Shown here piece after piece: positions 23,525 through 32,233 of a stretch of DNA of 64,000 nucleotides. The position numbers were made by a program, and so were the translations under genes. The DNA is from VRUE01 sp035318745 (GTDB lineage: Bacteria; Actinomycetota; Thermoleophilia; Solirubrobacterales; 70-9), in assembly GCA_035318745.1 (NCBI GenBank), contig DATHEA010000027.1:60866-124865 (forward strand), given 5' to 3'. How positions within the stretch are numbered: the stretch's first letter is position 1; every line of letters starts with the position of its first letter. The notes beneath the pieces are model-generated. The model saw only the letters and a list, made by a program, of their open reading frames with translations, made no database searches and was not told the origin of the DNA.

Positions 23525-23540
23525 TTGTACCGCGGTACAA
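23525..23540. promoter_or_regulatory. Palindromic operator candidate upstream of glutamine synthetase
   Basis: TTGTACCGCGGTACAA is a perfect 16-bp palindrome, 115 bases before the glutamine synthetase start and downstream of corA. It has the size and symmetry of a dimeric regulator site. It does not match the GlnR half-site pattern I know, so the regulator is unknown. Confidence 0.5.
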
Positions 23541-23655
23541 AGGCATTTTGAGCGCCTTCCCATTACGCTCCTCTGGCTCTTCATAAGGGAGTTAGACCGG
23601 TAACCCGAACGTGCCCGCGAGACGGGCGCGCCGCAAGCGAGGGACTGACACAGCG

Positions 23656-25806
23656 ATGACTCGTATCCGCCAGCAGAACGTGACCGCCGCGCAGTGGAGC
23701 TCCAACGGGGAGGCACTCGGCGCGCTCGACCTGACCCTGCCCGAGAACGACCCCTTCGGCGCCAACGTGTTCTCGGTCGCCGTGCAGCGCGAAAGGCTGC
23801 CCGGCGACGTCTTCGAGAAGCTGCAGGCGTCCCTGGCCGAGGGCGAGGCGCTCGACCCGAGCCTCGCCGACGCCGTCGCCGAGGCGATGAAGGAGTGGGC
23901 GCTGGAGAACGGCGCCACCCACTTCACCCACATGTTCCAGCCGCTGACCGGTTCGACCGCCGAGAAGCACGACTCCTTCTTCGACCCGGGCGAGGAGGGC
24001 ACTGTCCTCGCCGGCTTCTCCGGCAAGGAGCTGATCCAGGGCGAGCCCGACGCCTCCTCCTTCCCGACCGGCGGCGTCCGTGCCACCTTCGAGGCGCGCG
24101 GCTACACCGCCTGGGACCCGACGTCCCCCGCCTTCATCCTCGAGAACCCGAACGGCGCCCTGCTCTGCATCCCGACCGCCTTCGCCTCGTGGACCGGCGA
24201 GGCGCTCGACGGCAAGATCCCGCTGCTGCGTTCGATGGACGCCCTCTCCCGCTCCGCGATCAAGGCGCTGAAGCTGCTCGGCGATGAGGACAGCCAGCGC
24301 GTCTTCACCACTGTCGGCGCCGAGCAGGAGTACTTCCTGATCGACGAGCAGTACTACTTCGAGCGTCCCGACCTGATCTCCACCGGCCGCACGCTGTTCG
24401 GCGCCAAGCCGCCCAAGGGGCATGAGCTGGACGACCACTACTTCGGCTCGATCCCCGAGCGGATCCTCGCCTGCATGCTGGAGGCCGAGCTGGAGATGCG
24501 CAAGCTCGGCATCCCGGTCAAGACCCGCCACAACGAGGTCGCGCCGAACCAGTACGAGATCGCGCCGGTGTTCGAGAACTCCAACGTCGGCTCCGACCAC
24601 CAGCAGCTGATGATGCAGGTGCTGGAAAGCGTCGCCCGCCGCTACGGGCTGGTCTGCCTGCTGCACGAGAAGCCCTTCGCCGGCGTCAACGGCTCCGGCA
24701 AGCACAACAACTGGTCGATGGGTACCGACACCGGCACCAACCTGCTCGATCCGGGCGACACGCCGGCCGACAACATCCACTTCCTCTTCTTCTGCGCCGC
24801 GGTGATCCAGGCCGTGAACAAGCACCAGGGGTTGCTGCGCGCCTCGGTCGCCAACATCGGCCAGGACCACAGGCTCGGCGCCAACGAGGCGCCGCCGGCG
24901 ATCATCTCGATCTTCCTCGGCGGCGAGCTGGAGAAAGTCTTCGAGGCGATCGCGACGGGAGAAGGCGATCCGAACACGCCGGCCTCGTTCCTCGAGCTGG
25001 GTGCGACCGTTCTGCCGACGCTGCCGATGCACGGCGGCGACCGCAACCGCACCTCGCCCTTCGCCTTCACCGGCAACAAATTCGAGTTCCGGGCGCTGGG
25101 ATCGAGCATGTCGCTCGCTTTCCCCAACACCGTGCTCAACACGATCGCCGCCGAGGCGATCGACGAGCTCGCCGGCAAGCTGGAGGAGAAGATCTCCGCC
25201 GGCACGGCGATGCCGGAGGCCGTGATCGAGATCGTCAAGGATGCATATAGCGCCAACAAGGGGGTCTGCTTCGGCGGCGACAACTACGCCGAGGAGTGGC
25301 ACGCGGAGGCCGAGCAACGCGGCTTGAAGAACCTGCGCACCACCCCCGATGCGCTGCCGGAGGTGCTCGCCGACCAGACGGTCGCCGCCTTCGAGAACTA
25401 CGACGTGCTCTCCAAGCGCGAGCTCGAGTCCCGCTACGAGGTCTGGATCGAGCAGTACGCGCTTCGTGCCAACATCGAGGCCGAGACCACGCACTCGATC
25501 GCCAAGACGATGATCCTGCCGGCGGCTCTGCGCTACATGGCGCTGATCAACGAGTCCGGTGTGGCCGAAGGCGTGGCAGGCGAGGTCAAGGGAGGGCTCG
25601 AGGAACTCGGCGCATCTTTGGCGGAGCTCGAGGCGGCCAACGCCTATCCCGACGAGCTCGAGGGCCTCGACCTGGCGATCCATGCCCGCGACGAGCAGAT
25701 CGCCGCGATGGCGCGGGTACGCGAGGCTGCCGACAAGCTGGAGAAGATCGTCGCCGACGACCTCTGGCCGCTGCCCAAGTACGAGGAGATGCTGTTCATC
25801 AAGTAG
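23656..25806 (+). CDS. glnN: Type III glutamine synthetase
   Basis: A 716-residue GSIII enzyme, which makes glutamine from glutamate, ammonia and ATP; it is much longer than the 450-470-residue GSI. Seen: the GSIII-specific N-terminal ATHFTHMFQPLTGSTAEKHD segment, VFTTVGAEQEYFLID with metal-binding Glu, LPKGHELDDHYFG-like region, RHNEVAPNQYEIAPVFENSN, GVNGSGKHNNWSMGTD (ATP and metal), and HGGDRNRTSPFAFTGNKFEFRALG with the catalytic Arg. The long helical C-terminal part is typical. The ATG at 23656 follows GAGGGAC; an upstream in-frame start at 23611 is less likely. GSIII is more familiar from Bacteroidetes and cyanobacteria. The stop overlaps that of the collagen-like gene. Confidence 0.94.
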   Translation: MTRIRQQNVTAAQWSSNGEALGALDLTLPENDPFGANVFSVAVQRERLPGDVFEKLQASLAEGEALDPSLADAVAEAMKEWALENGATHFTHMFQPLTGSTAEKHDSFFDPGEEGTVLAGFSGKELIQGEPDASSFPTGGVRATFEARGYTAWDPTSPAFILENPNGALLCIPTAFASWTGEALDGKIPLLRSMDALSRSAIKALKLLGDEDSQRVFTTVGAEQEYFLIDEQYYFERPDLISTGRTLFGAKPPKGHELDDHYFGSIPERILACMLEAELEMRKLGIPVKTRHNEVAPNQYEIAPVFENSNVGSDHQQLMMQVLESVARRYGLVCLLHEKPFAGVNGSGKHNNWSMGTDTGTNLLDPGDTPADNIHFLFFCAAVIQAVNKHQGLLRASVANIGQDHRLGANEAPPAIISIFLGGELEKVFEAIATGEGDPNTPASFLELGATVLPTLPMHGGDRNRTSPFAFTGNKFEFRALGSSMSLAFPNTVLNTIAAEAIDELAGKLEEKISAGTAMPEAVIEIVKDAYSANKGVCFGGDNYAEEWHAEAEQRGLKNLRTTPDALPEVLADQTVAAFENYDVLSKRELESRYEVWIEQYALRANIEAETTHSIAKTMILPAALRYMALINESGVAEGVAGEVKGGLEELGASLAELEAANAYPDELEGLDLAIHARDEQIAAMARVREAADKLEKIVADDLWPLPKYEEMLFIK

Positions 25807-26395
25807 CGGCGCAGATGGCGTAGACCTGGAGGTCGAGCGACGTCCCGCCGCCCGTCGTTTCGTTATTGAACAGTTGGACCGACCAACCGGTACCGGTGCC
25901 GTTAGGCCCGCTGAGCGAGACCGAGACGCTCCGCTGCTGACCATTCTGCAGCGGATTGGTGCCGAGATTGGTCCCGCCCCCGATGACGCGCTTTCCGGCT
26001 GGGCAGCTGACCGTTTTCACTTCGCTTAGCCCGCGCATGCCGCCACTGTTCTCAATGAAGACTTCTTTGAACGTCTGGTTGACGATCTCGTAGCCGGAGA
26101 CGCCGTTCGCGCCAGCCGGGCCCCTGGGGCCAGCCTCGCCTTTTTGTCCTTTGTCTCCCTTCTGTCCTTTCTGGCCCCTCGGACCCTGCGGGCCGGTTGG
26201 GCCCTGGGGTAGGCGCCCGAAAAGCCTGCAGGTCACTTTCTTGCCGGTGAGGACTTTGGTCGGGCACTTGACCTTGACCTTCGGCGCTTTCGAGTCGGTC
26301 GCCCCAAGCGCTACCGCAGCGACGCCGACGAGGACGACTGCCAAGACGACGGCTGCCAACGGCAGCCGTCGGATCATGTTGAGCGAGTTCCTCAT
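25799..26395 (-). CDS. Exported collagen-like protein
   Basis: A 198-residue protein with a signal or anchor helix (MIRRLPLAAVVLAVVLVGVA, about 7-31), a short Lys/Cys region (VKVKCPTKVLTGKKVTCRLF), then eleven or so Gly-X-Y triplets (about 64-96: GPTGPQGPRGQKGQKGDKGQ, KGEAGPRGPAGANG) and a beta-rich C-terminal head (SCPAGKRVIGGGTNLG, SVSVSLSGPNGTGTGWSVQL) that may trimerise. Bacterial collagen-like proteins form surface stalks. Two Cys before the collagen part may cross-link chains. It converges on glnN with an 8-base overlap; the gene likely stands alone. Confidence 0.82.
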   Translation of the reverse strand: MRNSLNMIRRLPLAAVVLAVVLVGVAAVALGATDSKAPKVKVKCPTKVLTGKKVTCRLFGRLPQGPTGPQGPRGQKGQKGDKGQKGEAGPRGPAGANGVSGYEIVNQTFKEVFIENSGGMRGLSEVKTVSCPAGKRVIGGGTNLGTNPLQNGQQRSVSVSLSGPNGTGTGWSVQLFNNETTGGGTSLDLQVYAICAAT

Positions 26396-26452
26396 CCTGC
26401 CTCCTTCGATCGGATTCGACCCCGGAGCAACTACCCGGCCGGCGGGCAGATC

Positions 26453-27625
26453 TCACATCGCGTGGAGCCATTCCGGGGCAGGTGGCAACCCGCGCCCGCC
26501 ATTCAGCGGGTTGAGGTCGGCAAGGAGCTCGAGCAGGCGGGGCTCGGGCTCCTCGTCGTCGATCACGACCGCCGTGCCCGGCCAGGCGTAGCGCAGGTAA
26601 CGCGCGTAGGCCTGGCGCGAGCCGAGGTCGGGCTCATAGATCCAGGAACCGGTGTTCCAGTAGCGGATGCGCGAGTCGCCGCTGGACTGGACGCAGGCGA
26701 GCGGCTGGTGGGTGTGGGCGAAGACGATCCTGTCGCTCTCCTCGCTCCAGCCGAGGTTCTCGACCACCTGGGCGAAGGCCTCCAGCGCGTGCTCCGACGG
26801 GTCGCTGGGCGAGACGACGCTGGCGGCCGGATAGGCGGGCGGCGCCTGAGCCTTCTTGGGGAGAGGCCGCTCCCCGCGAAGGCGTTGCAGACCACGCTGC
26901 GGCAACCTCAGGGCGTACTCGATCCGCCCTGCCCGCTCGGCGGCACGGAAGACGTTCTGCTGGGCATGGGTGCCGTGCGGCATCTGGGCGGCGATGTAGA
27001 GCCACTCGGTGAGCAAGGTGATCACCGACTCGTAGTCCTCGATCGTCTTCGGCTGCTCCGGACCGCCGGTCGCGATCCCCCAGAGCGTCCGGGTCAGCAG
27101 GCGGTCGCCGCGCGAGCCGGCGAGGCGGGCGTGCGGATCGAGGTAGTGGCCATGGGTGCAGAGGACGCCGGCGAAGCTGTAGGTCGGGTAGGCGATCTCG
27201 ACCTCGACCCCCGGCAGGCGCCGGGTGAGGAAGGAGCGGAAGAAGCCGGGGCCCGGCCGGGTCTCATCGTCGGTAGATAGACGATGGGCCTCGGCGAGAT
27301 CGGGCGGCGAGAAGCCGGCGGCAAGCTGCGCCTCGAGCCGGTTCTCCGCATCGCGATGGACGAGGTGATGGTCGTGGTTTCCCGCGAGGAAGACGAGTCG
27401 CTTGCCTGGCAGCTTCTCGGCGATCAGTCGTAGCAGCCCGTCAGAGGCGTCGACCGCGTCCCCGACCGAGCCGAAGAGGAAGTCGAAGAGGTCGCCGAGG
27501 AAGATCAGCTCGTCGATCCCCTCCAGCTGCGGCGCCAGCCTTTCGAGAAAGGGCTCCTCGCGCAGCAGATCCCGCCCGGTCCAGGCGCCGAAGTGGGTGT
27601 CGGAGATGACCAGAGCCGCGCTCAA
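26453..27625 (-). CDS. Metallophosphoesterase
   Basis: A 390-residue calcineurin-like phosphoesterase. All two-metal motifs are seen: ALVISDTHFGAW (DxH), LIFLGDLFDFLFG (GDxxD), VFLAGNHDHHLVH (GNHD), VLCTHGHYLDPHARL (H) and IVFAHTHQPLACV (GHTH variant AHTH). C-terminal residues about 330-390 are an extension. The substrate is unknown; UDP-diacylglucosamine hydrolases and nucleases share these motifs. The TTG at 27625 is taken as start because it overlaps the P450 stop as TTGA, giving a coupled P450-phosphoesterase pair. The frame continues open upstream within the P450 gene, but that part is a shadow. Confidence 0.88.
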   Translation of the reverse strand: MSAALVISDTHFGAWTGRDLLREEPFLERLAPQLEGIDELIFLGDLFDFLFGSVGDAVDASDGLLRLIAEKLPGKRLVFLAGNHDHHLVHRDAENRLEAQLAAGFSPPDLAEAHRLSTDDETRPGPGFFRSFLTRRLPGVEVEIAYPTYSFAGVLCTHGHYLDPHARLAGSRGDRLLTRTLWGIATGGPEQPKTIEDYESVITLLTEWLYIAAQMPHGTHAQQNVFRAAERAGRIEYALRLPQRGLQRLRGERPLPKKAQAPPAYPAASVVSPSDPSEHALEAFAQVVENLGWSEESDRIVFAHTHQPLACVQSSGDSRIRYWNTGSWIYEPDLGSRQAYARYLRYAWPGTAVVIDDEEPEPRLLELLADLNPLNGGRGLPPAPEWLHAM

Positions 27626-29061
27626 GCGCGGGACAGTACCCGCATCTCCAGGCCGCCCTTGGGCGAGAGGGTCGGCATCTGCCGCACGGTCATCGTGCGG
27701 CCGGGTAGGGCGTCGAGGCGCAAGCGCTGCAGCAGCATCGTCGCCACCAGCTTCACCTCGGTCTGGCCGAAGCGCTTGCCGATGCAGATCCGCTGGCCGC
27801 CGCCGAAGGGGACGTAGGCGCCGCGCGGCAGCGCCGCCTTGCGCTCGCGGGCGAAGCGCTCGGGGATGAAGGCCTCCGGCTCGGGGAAGAACTCGGGGAT
27901 GCGATGGCTGGCCCAGGAGCAGTAGTTGACGTAGGCCTCGCGCGGGACCGTGTAGCCGCCGAACTCGAACTCGCGCACGGCGCGGCGGGGGCCGATCCAG
28001 GCCGGCGGGTAGAGGCGCAGCACCTCGTCGAGGACCATGTCGAGGTAGGGCATCTCGCGCTCGAGCTGGTCGACCGTCGGCGCGGCGCCGCCCAGTACCC
28101 GGTCCTGCTCCTCGCAGAGCCGGGCGACGACGTCGGGGTGGCGGGCCAGCTCGTGCATCATGAAAGTCAGGGTCGAGGTCGAGGTGTCGTGGCCGGCGAA
28201 CATCAGAGTCATCACCTGGTCGCGGACCTCGCGATCGGTGAACGCCTCGCCCGCTTCGCCGCGTGCCGCCAGCAGGAGGCTGAGGATGTCGCGACTGCCC
28301 GGGTCCGGCGCCGCCCTGCGGCGACCGATCTCGCCGAAGACGATCTCGTCCAGGACCTGGCGTGAGGAGACCAGCTTGCGCCAGGGTGAGCCGGGACCGC
28401 GCAGCAGGCGCAGCGGGTAGTCGATGCCGTAGAAGCCGAGCGCACGCTCGAAGTGCGCGGCCGCGGCGGCGCCTTTGCCGGCCCCGTCGGGATCGAGGCC
28501 GAGCAGTGCGCGCATCGCGATCCGCATCGCCAGGTTGCGCATCCAGTCGTAGAGATCGAAGACCTCGCCGGGACGCAGCGCGGCGATCGCCGCCTCGCTC
28601 TCCGCCGCCATCGAGTCGATCATCGAGGTCACCTGTTCGCGGTGGAAGGCGGGCATCATGATCGCCCGCGCCCGGTCGTGGTAGTCGTCGTCGATCGTCA
28701 GCAGGCCGTCGCCGAGCAGCGGGATCAGGTCGCCGAAGCTCGACTCGCGCCAGTGGAAGTTCTCCGGGTGAGCGACGGTTACGAAGTGATTGGCCTCCGG
28801 CCCCAGCATGAAGACGACCCGGGTATGGAGCAGGCGCATGCTGAAGATCGGGCCGTGCTCTTCGTAGTTGGAGAGCAGCAGCGGCAGCGGATCGTGGGCA
28901 ATCTGATGGGTGCGCGCGAGGCTGAAGTCGCTCGGACCGGGCGGGTACTTGCCCCTCCCTCGCCACTCGGCACGGATGTCGTCGGCCACCCGCCGCACCG
29001 GGTTGTCTGACATCTGCGGCGGTTTGGCGGCGGGGACGGTGGTCTCAACCGGCATGGCCAT
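27622..29061 (-). CDS. Cytochrome P450
   Basis: A 479-residue P450 monooxygenase. Motifs: I-helix MFAGHDTSTSTLTFMMHEL (AGxDT), K-helix DEVLRLYPPAW (ExxR), FIPERFARER (PERF), and the heme loop PFGGGQRICIGKRFGQTE with the Cys thiolate ligand. Length and the PPAW/PERF region place it with eukaryote-like class II families (CYP102/CYP4/CYP110-like clan) rather than short CYP105-type enzymes. Substrate unknown, perhaps a fatty acid or terpenoid. No ferredoxin or reductase gene is next to it. It is co-translated with the phosphoesterase downstream and starts 84 bases after rlmN. Confidence 0.93.
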   Translation of the reverse strand: MAMPVETTVPAAKPPQMSDNPVRRVADDIRAEWRGRGKYPPGPSDFSLARTHQIAHDPLPLLLSNYEEHGPIFSMRLLHTRVVFMLGPEANHFVTVAHPENFHWRESSFGDLIPLLGDGLLTIDDDYHDRARAIMMPAFHREQVTSMIDSMAAESEAAIAALRPGEVFDLYDWMRNLAMRIAMRALLGLDPDGAGKGAAAAAHFERALGFYGIDYPLRLLRGPGSPWRKLVSSRQVLDEIVFGEIGRRRAAPDPGSRDILSLLLAARGEAGEAFTDREVRDQVMTLMFAGHDTSTSTLTFMMHELARHPDVVARLCEEQDRVLGGAAPTVDQLEREMPYLDMVLDEVLRLYPPAWIGPRRAVREFEFGGYTVPREAYVNYCSWASHRIPEFFPEPEAFIPERFARERKAALPRGAYVPFGGGQRICIGKRFGQTEVKLVATMLLQRLRLDALPGRTMTVRQMPTLSPKGGLEMRVLSRA

Positions 29062-29145
29062 TGATAGTACTTGGCCGGCTGGCCAGTTTTGCCCAGCTTG
29101 GCGACTTACCCCCGCTATACGACGAAAAGTCGCCAGACAGCGTCG

Positions 29146-30126
29146 TCAGGTCGAGCTGGCTGCAAGCTGGCCGCAGGCGGCGTCGATGTCGCGGCCGCGG
29201 GTGAGCCGCACGGTGGCGCCGAGGCCGTGCTCGGCGAGGATCGCGCGGAAGGCCTCGATCCGCTCCGGCGAGGAGCCGTCGTAGGCGCCGGTCGGGTTGT
29301 AGGGGATCAGGTTGACCTTGTAGACACGGCGGTCGAGCAGGGCAGCGAGCTCGCGTGCATGGTCGGGCAGGTCGTTGACTCCGTCGAGCATCACGTACTC
29401 GACGAAGATCTTGTGACGGCGGCGGGCGCGGTAGCGCTCGCAGGCGGCCAGCACCTCGACCAGCGGGTAGCGGTCGTTGACCGGCATCAACTGCGATCGC
29501 AGGCCATCGTTCGGCGCGTGCAGAGAGAGAGCGAGGCTGATCGGCATCTCGCATTCGGCCAGCCGGTCGATCCCCGGTACCCAGCCGACGGTCGAGATCG
29601 CCGTGCGGCGGTGGGTGACGCCGAGGTCGGGCAGCCGTTCGCAGGCGCCGAGCACGGCGTCGAGGTTCATCGTCGGCTCCCCCATCCCCATGAAGACGAC
29701 GTGGTCGATCGCTTCGGTGCGGCGGAAGTGCAGCGCCTGGTCGAGGATCTCATCGGCGCTCAGGTTGCGGCCGAACTTCATCTGGCCGGTGGCGCAGAAG
29801 CTGCAGGTCAGCGGACAGCCCGATTGCGAGGAGACGCAGACCGAGCGCCGCCCGTCGCGGTAGCGCATCAGCACCGCCTCGATCGGCCGCCCGTCGGCAG
29901 TGTGGAAGAGCGCCTTGACGGTGCCGTCGTCGGACTTCGCCTCCGCCTGGAGGTCGAGGGTCGAAACCGGCACCGCGGCCCCCAGCCGCGCCCGCAGGGC
30001 AGCGGGCAGGTTGGTCATCTCCGCATAGGACCCGGCCCCACGCGCCACCCACTCCCAGACTTGAGAGGCGCGATAGGAGGGCTCGCCCGCGGTGGCGAGA
30101 GTCCGGGTCAGCAGGGCGCGGTCCAT
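29146..30126 (-). CDS. rlmN: 23S rRNA (adenine-C2)-methyltransferase / tRNA methyltransferase
   Basis: RlmN is a radical-SAM enzyme that methylates C2 of A2503 in 23S rRNA and A37 in some tRNAs. The 326-residue form from the ATG at 30126 shows the cluster motif CPLTCSFC (CxxxCxxC), SVCVSSQSGC just before it, HVVFMGMGEPTMN, TAISTVGWVPG, SLALSLHAPND, FVEYVMLDGVND and NLIPYNPTG, and the conserved C-terminal Cys in RDIDAACGQL that forms the methyl-cysteine intermediate. An upstream start at 30165 is possible. It diverges from the DUF4234-like gene. Confidence 0.95.
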   Translation of the reverse strand: MDRALLTRTLATAGEPSYRASQVWEWVARGAGSYAEMTNLPAALRARLGAAVPVSTLDLQAEAKSDDGTVKALFHTADGRPIEAVLMRYRDGRRSVCVSSQSGCPLTCSFCATGQMKFGRNLSADEILDQALHFRRTEAIDHVVFMGMGEPTMNLDAVLGACERLPDLGVTHRRTAISTVGWVPGIDRLAECEMPISLALSLHAPNDGLRSQLMPVNDRYPLVEVLAACERYRARRRHKIFVEYVMLDGVNDLPDHARELAALLDRRVYKVNLIPYNPTGAYDGSSPERIEAFRAILAEHGLGATVRLTRGRDIDAACGQLAASST

Positions 30127-30224
30127 TTGTCCGAGTCTAGGGGTGATGTCGCGATTCGCCCGCATTGCGTCTAATCACCGGATAGGCTGCGACTCGCACC
30201 CTGAAGCACACACAGGTAGTCACC

Positions 30225-30914
30225 GTGCAGCGAACGATATTGGAGGAGACGTTGACGCTAGAGGCCTTTCCGCTACTGGATCGCGAGTCGAGGCGGAGGA
30301 TTGAGACGGACCACGAGATGAGCTTTGGTCTCTACCTCGTGCTGTCGTTCATCACCTTCGGCATCTACGCGATCTACGCCCACTACAAGCTAATTCAGCG
30401 TGAGCAGGAGCATTTCGACCGGATGAGCCGGTTCAACGGCGACCTCTACACGCTGATCGATGAACAAGCGGACGAGAGCGGAAAGGCAGACGAGGTATCA
30501 GCGGAGCTATCCGAACTCCGAAGCATGAATGAGGATTTCCAGCGCATTCAGTCTGGCAAGGAGAGAAGTCCCGCCCTGTGGACGATCGTCAGTCTCATCA
30601 CCCTCGGTCTCGGCTACCTCTACGTCTACTATTTTCTCCACAAAGATCTGGTGGAGCATCAGGGAGCCGAGGCTGAGTACATCGAAAAGGCCTCGATGCT
30701 GTTGAACCGGCTGGGGGTCGGCAAGCATCCGATCTTGGTTGAGCAGATCGTGCCAGATCGGAGCTACGCGCTCTACCTGCTCCTTTCCATCGTCACGCTT
30801 GGTTTGTTTGGCATCTACTGGAACTACACCTTCTTCAAGGACGGGAATGCTCACTTCCTTGAGCATCGTCGGTTCGAGGATCAATTGATGAGTGTGGTCC
30901 GGACGACGGCCTAG
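30225..30914 (+). CDS. DUF4234-like membrane protein
   Basis: A 229-residue protein with two copies of a DUF4234-like unit, helices followed by Gly-Ile-Tyr-x-x-Tyr: LVLSFITFGIYAIYAHYKLI (about 38-57) and LLLSIVTLGLFGIYWNYTFF (about 187-206). A third, similar segment lies between (IVSLITLGLGYLYVYYFLHK, about 124-143). The loop from 58 to 118 is charged and helical. Function unknown; related proteins are small membrane proteins of unclear role. It starts at GTG 30225 and is less GC-rich than its neighbours. It diverges from rlmN. Confidence 0.7.
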   Translation: MQRTILEETLTLEAFPLLDRESRRRIETDHEMSFGLYLVLSFITFGIYAIYAHYKLIQREQEHFDRMSRFNGDLYTLIDEQADESGKADEVSAELSELRSMNEDFQRIQSGKERSPALWTIVSLITLGLGYLYVYYFLHKDLVEHQGAEAEYIEKASMLLNRLGVGKHPILVEQIVPDRSYALYLLLSIVTLGLFGIYWNYTFFKDGNAHFLEHRRFEDQLMSVVRTTA

Positions 30915-30975
30915 AACAGAACTTCGGCTGCAGTGCCATGCACTTGATGAGGGCTCCGGGCAGGGCAGCAACCGC

Positions 30976-31182
30976 TCACCGAGCTGACGACGCTCCTCCG
31001 GCAGGGGCGGGTCGAACCTCGGTCCGCACGTTGCGCTCACACCACTCGGCGAGCGTTTCGCGGTCGAGGCGCGGAATCATGCCGCGGTAGCGGCGGCGCT
31101 TGCCGCCGACGTCGAGCAGGTTTCTGCCGGCGCCATGCTGGGCGAAGATCTCGATCCCGAGCTTGCCGGCGAGCCGCTGCAC
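30976..31182 (-). CDS. Small basic protein, unknown
   Basis: A 68-residue frame starting at GTG 31182: QRLAGKLGIEIFAQHGAGRN, LLDVGGKRRRYRGMIPRLDR, ETLAEWCERNVRTEV. It has a compact alpha/beta look and follows the YdeI-like gene with its start just past that stop, which favours a real small gene in the same operon. The competing frame on this strand is Arg-rich and looks like a shadow. Not recognised. Confidence 0.4.
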   Translation of the reverse strand: MQRLAGKLGIEIFAQHGAGRNLLDVGGKRRRYRGMIPRLDRETLAEWCERNVRTEVRPAPAGGASSAR

Positions 31183-31190
31183 CCGCGCCT

Positions 31191-31766
31191 TCAGCCATGG
31201 ATCTTCTCCCCCCGCTCAAGCATCTCGACGAACTTTCTCAGCCGCCGCTCACGGGTCTCCGGCTTCTTCGCCTCCCCGAGCCGGTAGACGATCGCGTAAC
31301 GGTTGGCGCTGTCGAGAGTCGCGAAGAACTCGTGCGCTGCCGGCCGGGCGTCGAGCTCTCGCTGCAGATCGGCAGGAACCTCGGCGGTGCGCTGACCCTC
31401 GTAGGCGGCGTCCCAGCGGCCGTCGGCCTTGGCCGCCTCGACCTCGACCAATCCGGCGGGGCGCATCCGACCGGACTCGATCAACCCTTCCGCCTTCTCG
31501 CGATTGATCCGCGACCAGCGGCCGCGCGGTCGCCGCGACGTGAAGCGCTGCAGAAAGTGCTTCTCGTCGAAGGCCCGCTTCTGGCTGTCGATCCAGCCGA
31601 AGCAGAGCGCGACCTCGAGCGCCTCGGCGTAGCTGACGCTCTTCACGCCAGAGCCCTTCTTGGCGATCTTCAGCCAGACCCCCGCCGAACTCGCCCCCTC
31701 CCGCTCCAGCCAAGCCTCCAGCTCGAGCGGAGAGGCGAACAACACGATCGGCAACTCATCGGCCAT
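31191..31766 (-). CDS. YdeI/OmpD-associated family protein
   Basis: A 191-residue soluble protein with the family pattern: VLFASPLELEAWLEREGASS, VWLKIAKKGSG, VSYAEALEVALCFGWIDSQK, and DEKHFLQRFTSRRPRGRWSR INREKAEGLIESGRM. The C-terminal half has the helical YdeI-like region DARPAAHEFFATLDSANRYA ending in ETRERRLRKFVEMLERGEKI. YdeI-like proteins are linked to antimicrobial-peptide resistance in enterics; in actinobacteria the role is not known. It diverges from the SnoaL-like gene across 23 bases. Confidence 0.85.
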   Translation of the reverse strand: MADELPIVLFASPLELEAWLEREGASSAGVWLKIAKKGSGVKSVSYAEALEVALCFGWIDSQKRAFDEKHFLQRFTSRRPRGRWSRINREKAEGLIESGRMRPAGLVEVEAAKADGRWDAAYEGQRTAEVPADLQRELDARPAAHEFFATLDSANRYAIVYRLGEAKKPETRERRLRKFVEMLERGEKIHG

Positions 31767-31789
31767 GGCGTCGGATTGTCCCGGTTAGA

Positions 31790-32233
31790 GTGAGATACGT
31801 GAACGAGGCCGACGGCATCGACAACCTCACCGCGACGATCGGGCGCTACAACGACGCCTGGAATGCGCAGGACCTCGACGCGATCGTGGCAATGCACGCG
31901 CCCGACATGGTCTTCGCCAACCACACCGCCGGCGAGTCGGCGACGGGCGAGGAGGTACGGGGGCACATCGCCTCGATCTTCGAGGCCTGGCCCGATCTGC
32001 GATTCGAGACGCGGCGGCTCTACGTGCGCGAGGGGCTGGTCGTGCAGGAGTGGACGGCGACCGCCACGCACTCCAACCCGATGCGGCGCGGCGACCTGGA
32101 GGCCGCGCCCAGCGGGCGCACGATCAGCTGGGACGGGATCGACTCGATCCCCTTCGAGGACGGCCAGATCAAGCGCAAGGACGTCTACTCGGACTCGGTC
32201 TCGATCCTGCGCCAGGCCGGCCTGCTGGACTAG
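31790..32233 (+). CDS. SnoaL-like (NTF2-fold) protein
   Basis: A 147-residue cone-shaped NTF2-fold protein: LTATIGRYNDAWNAQDLDAI VAMHAPDMVFANHTAGESAT, then EVRGHIASIFEAWPDLRFET, YVREGLVVQEWTATATHSN, and SWDGIDSIPFEDGQIKRKDVY. These match the SnoaL / steroid isomerase-like group; the Asp and His positions typical of active members are present, but substrates vary widely and none can be named. The start may be GTG 31790 or GTG 31799. Its TAG overlaps the stop of the convergent F420-type gene. Confidence 0.8.
   Translation: MRYVNEADGIDNLTATIGRYNDAWNAQDLDAIVAMHAPDMVFANHTAGESATGEEVRGHIASIFEAWPDLRFETRRLYVREGLVVQEWTATATHSNPMRRGDLEAAPSGRTISWDGIDSIPFEDGQIKRKDVYSDSVSILRQAGLLD

Noticed and set aside
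23581..25944. 787-residue open frame on the minus strand
   Set aside because: Antisense to glutamine synthetase; composition is shadow-like with no motif.
26453..28966. 837-residue frame as a single fused protein
   Set aside because: Only its last 390 residues are a phosphoesterase; the first half is an out-of-frame shadow of the P450 gene.
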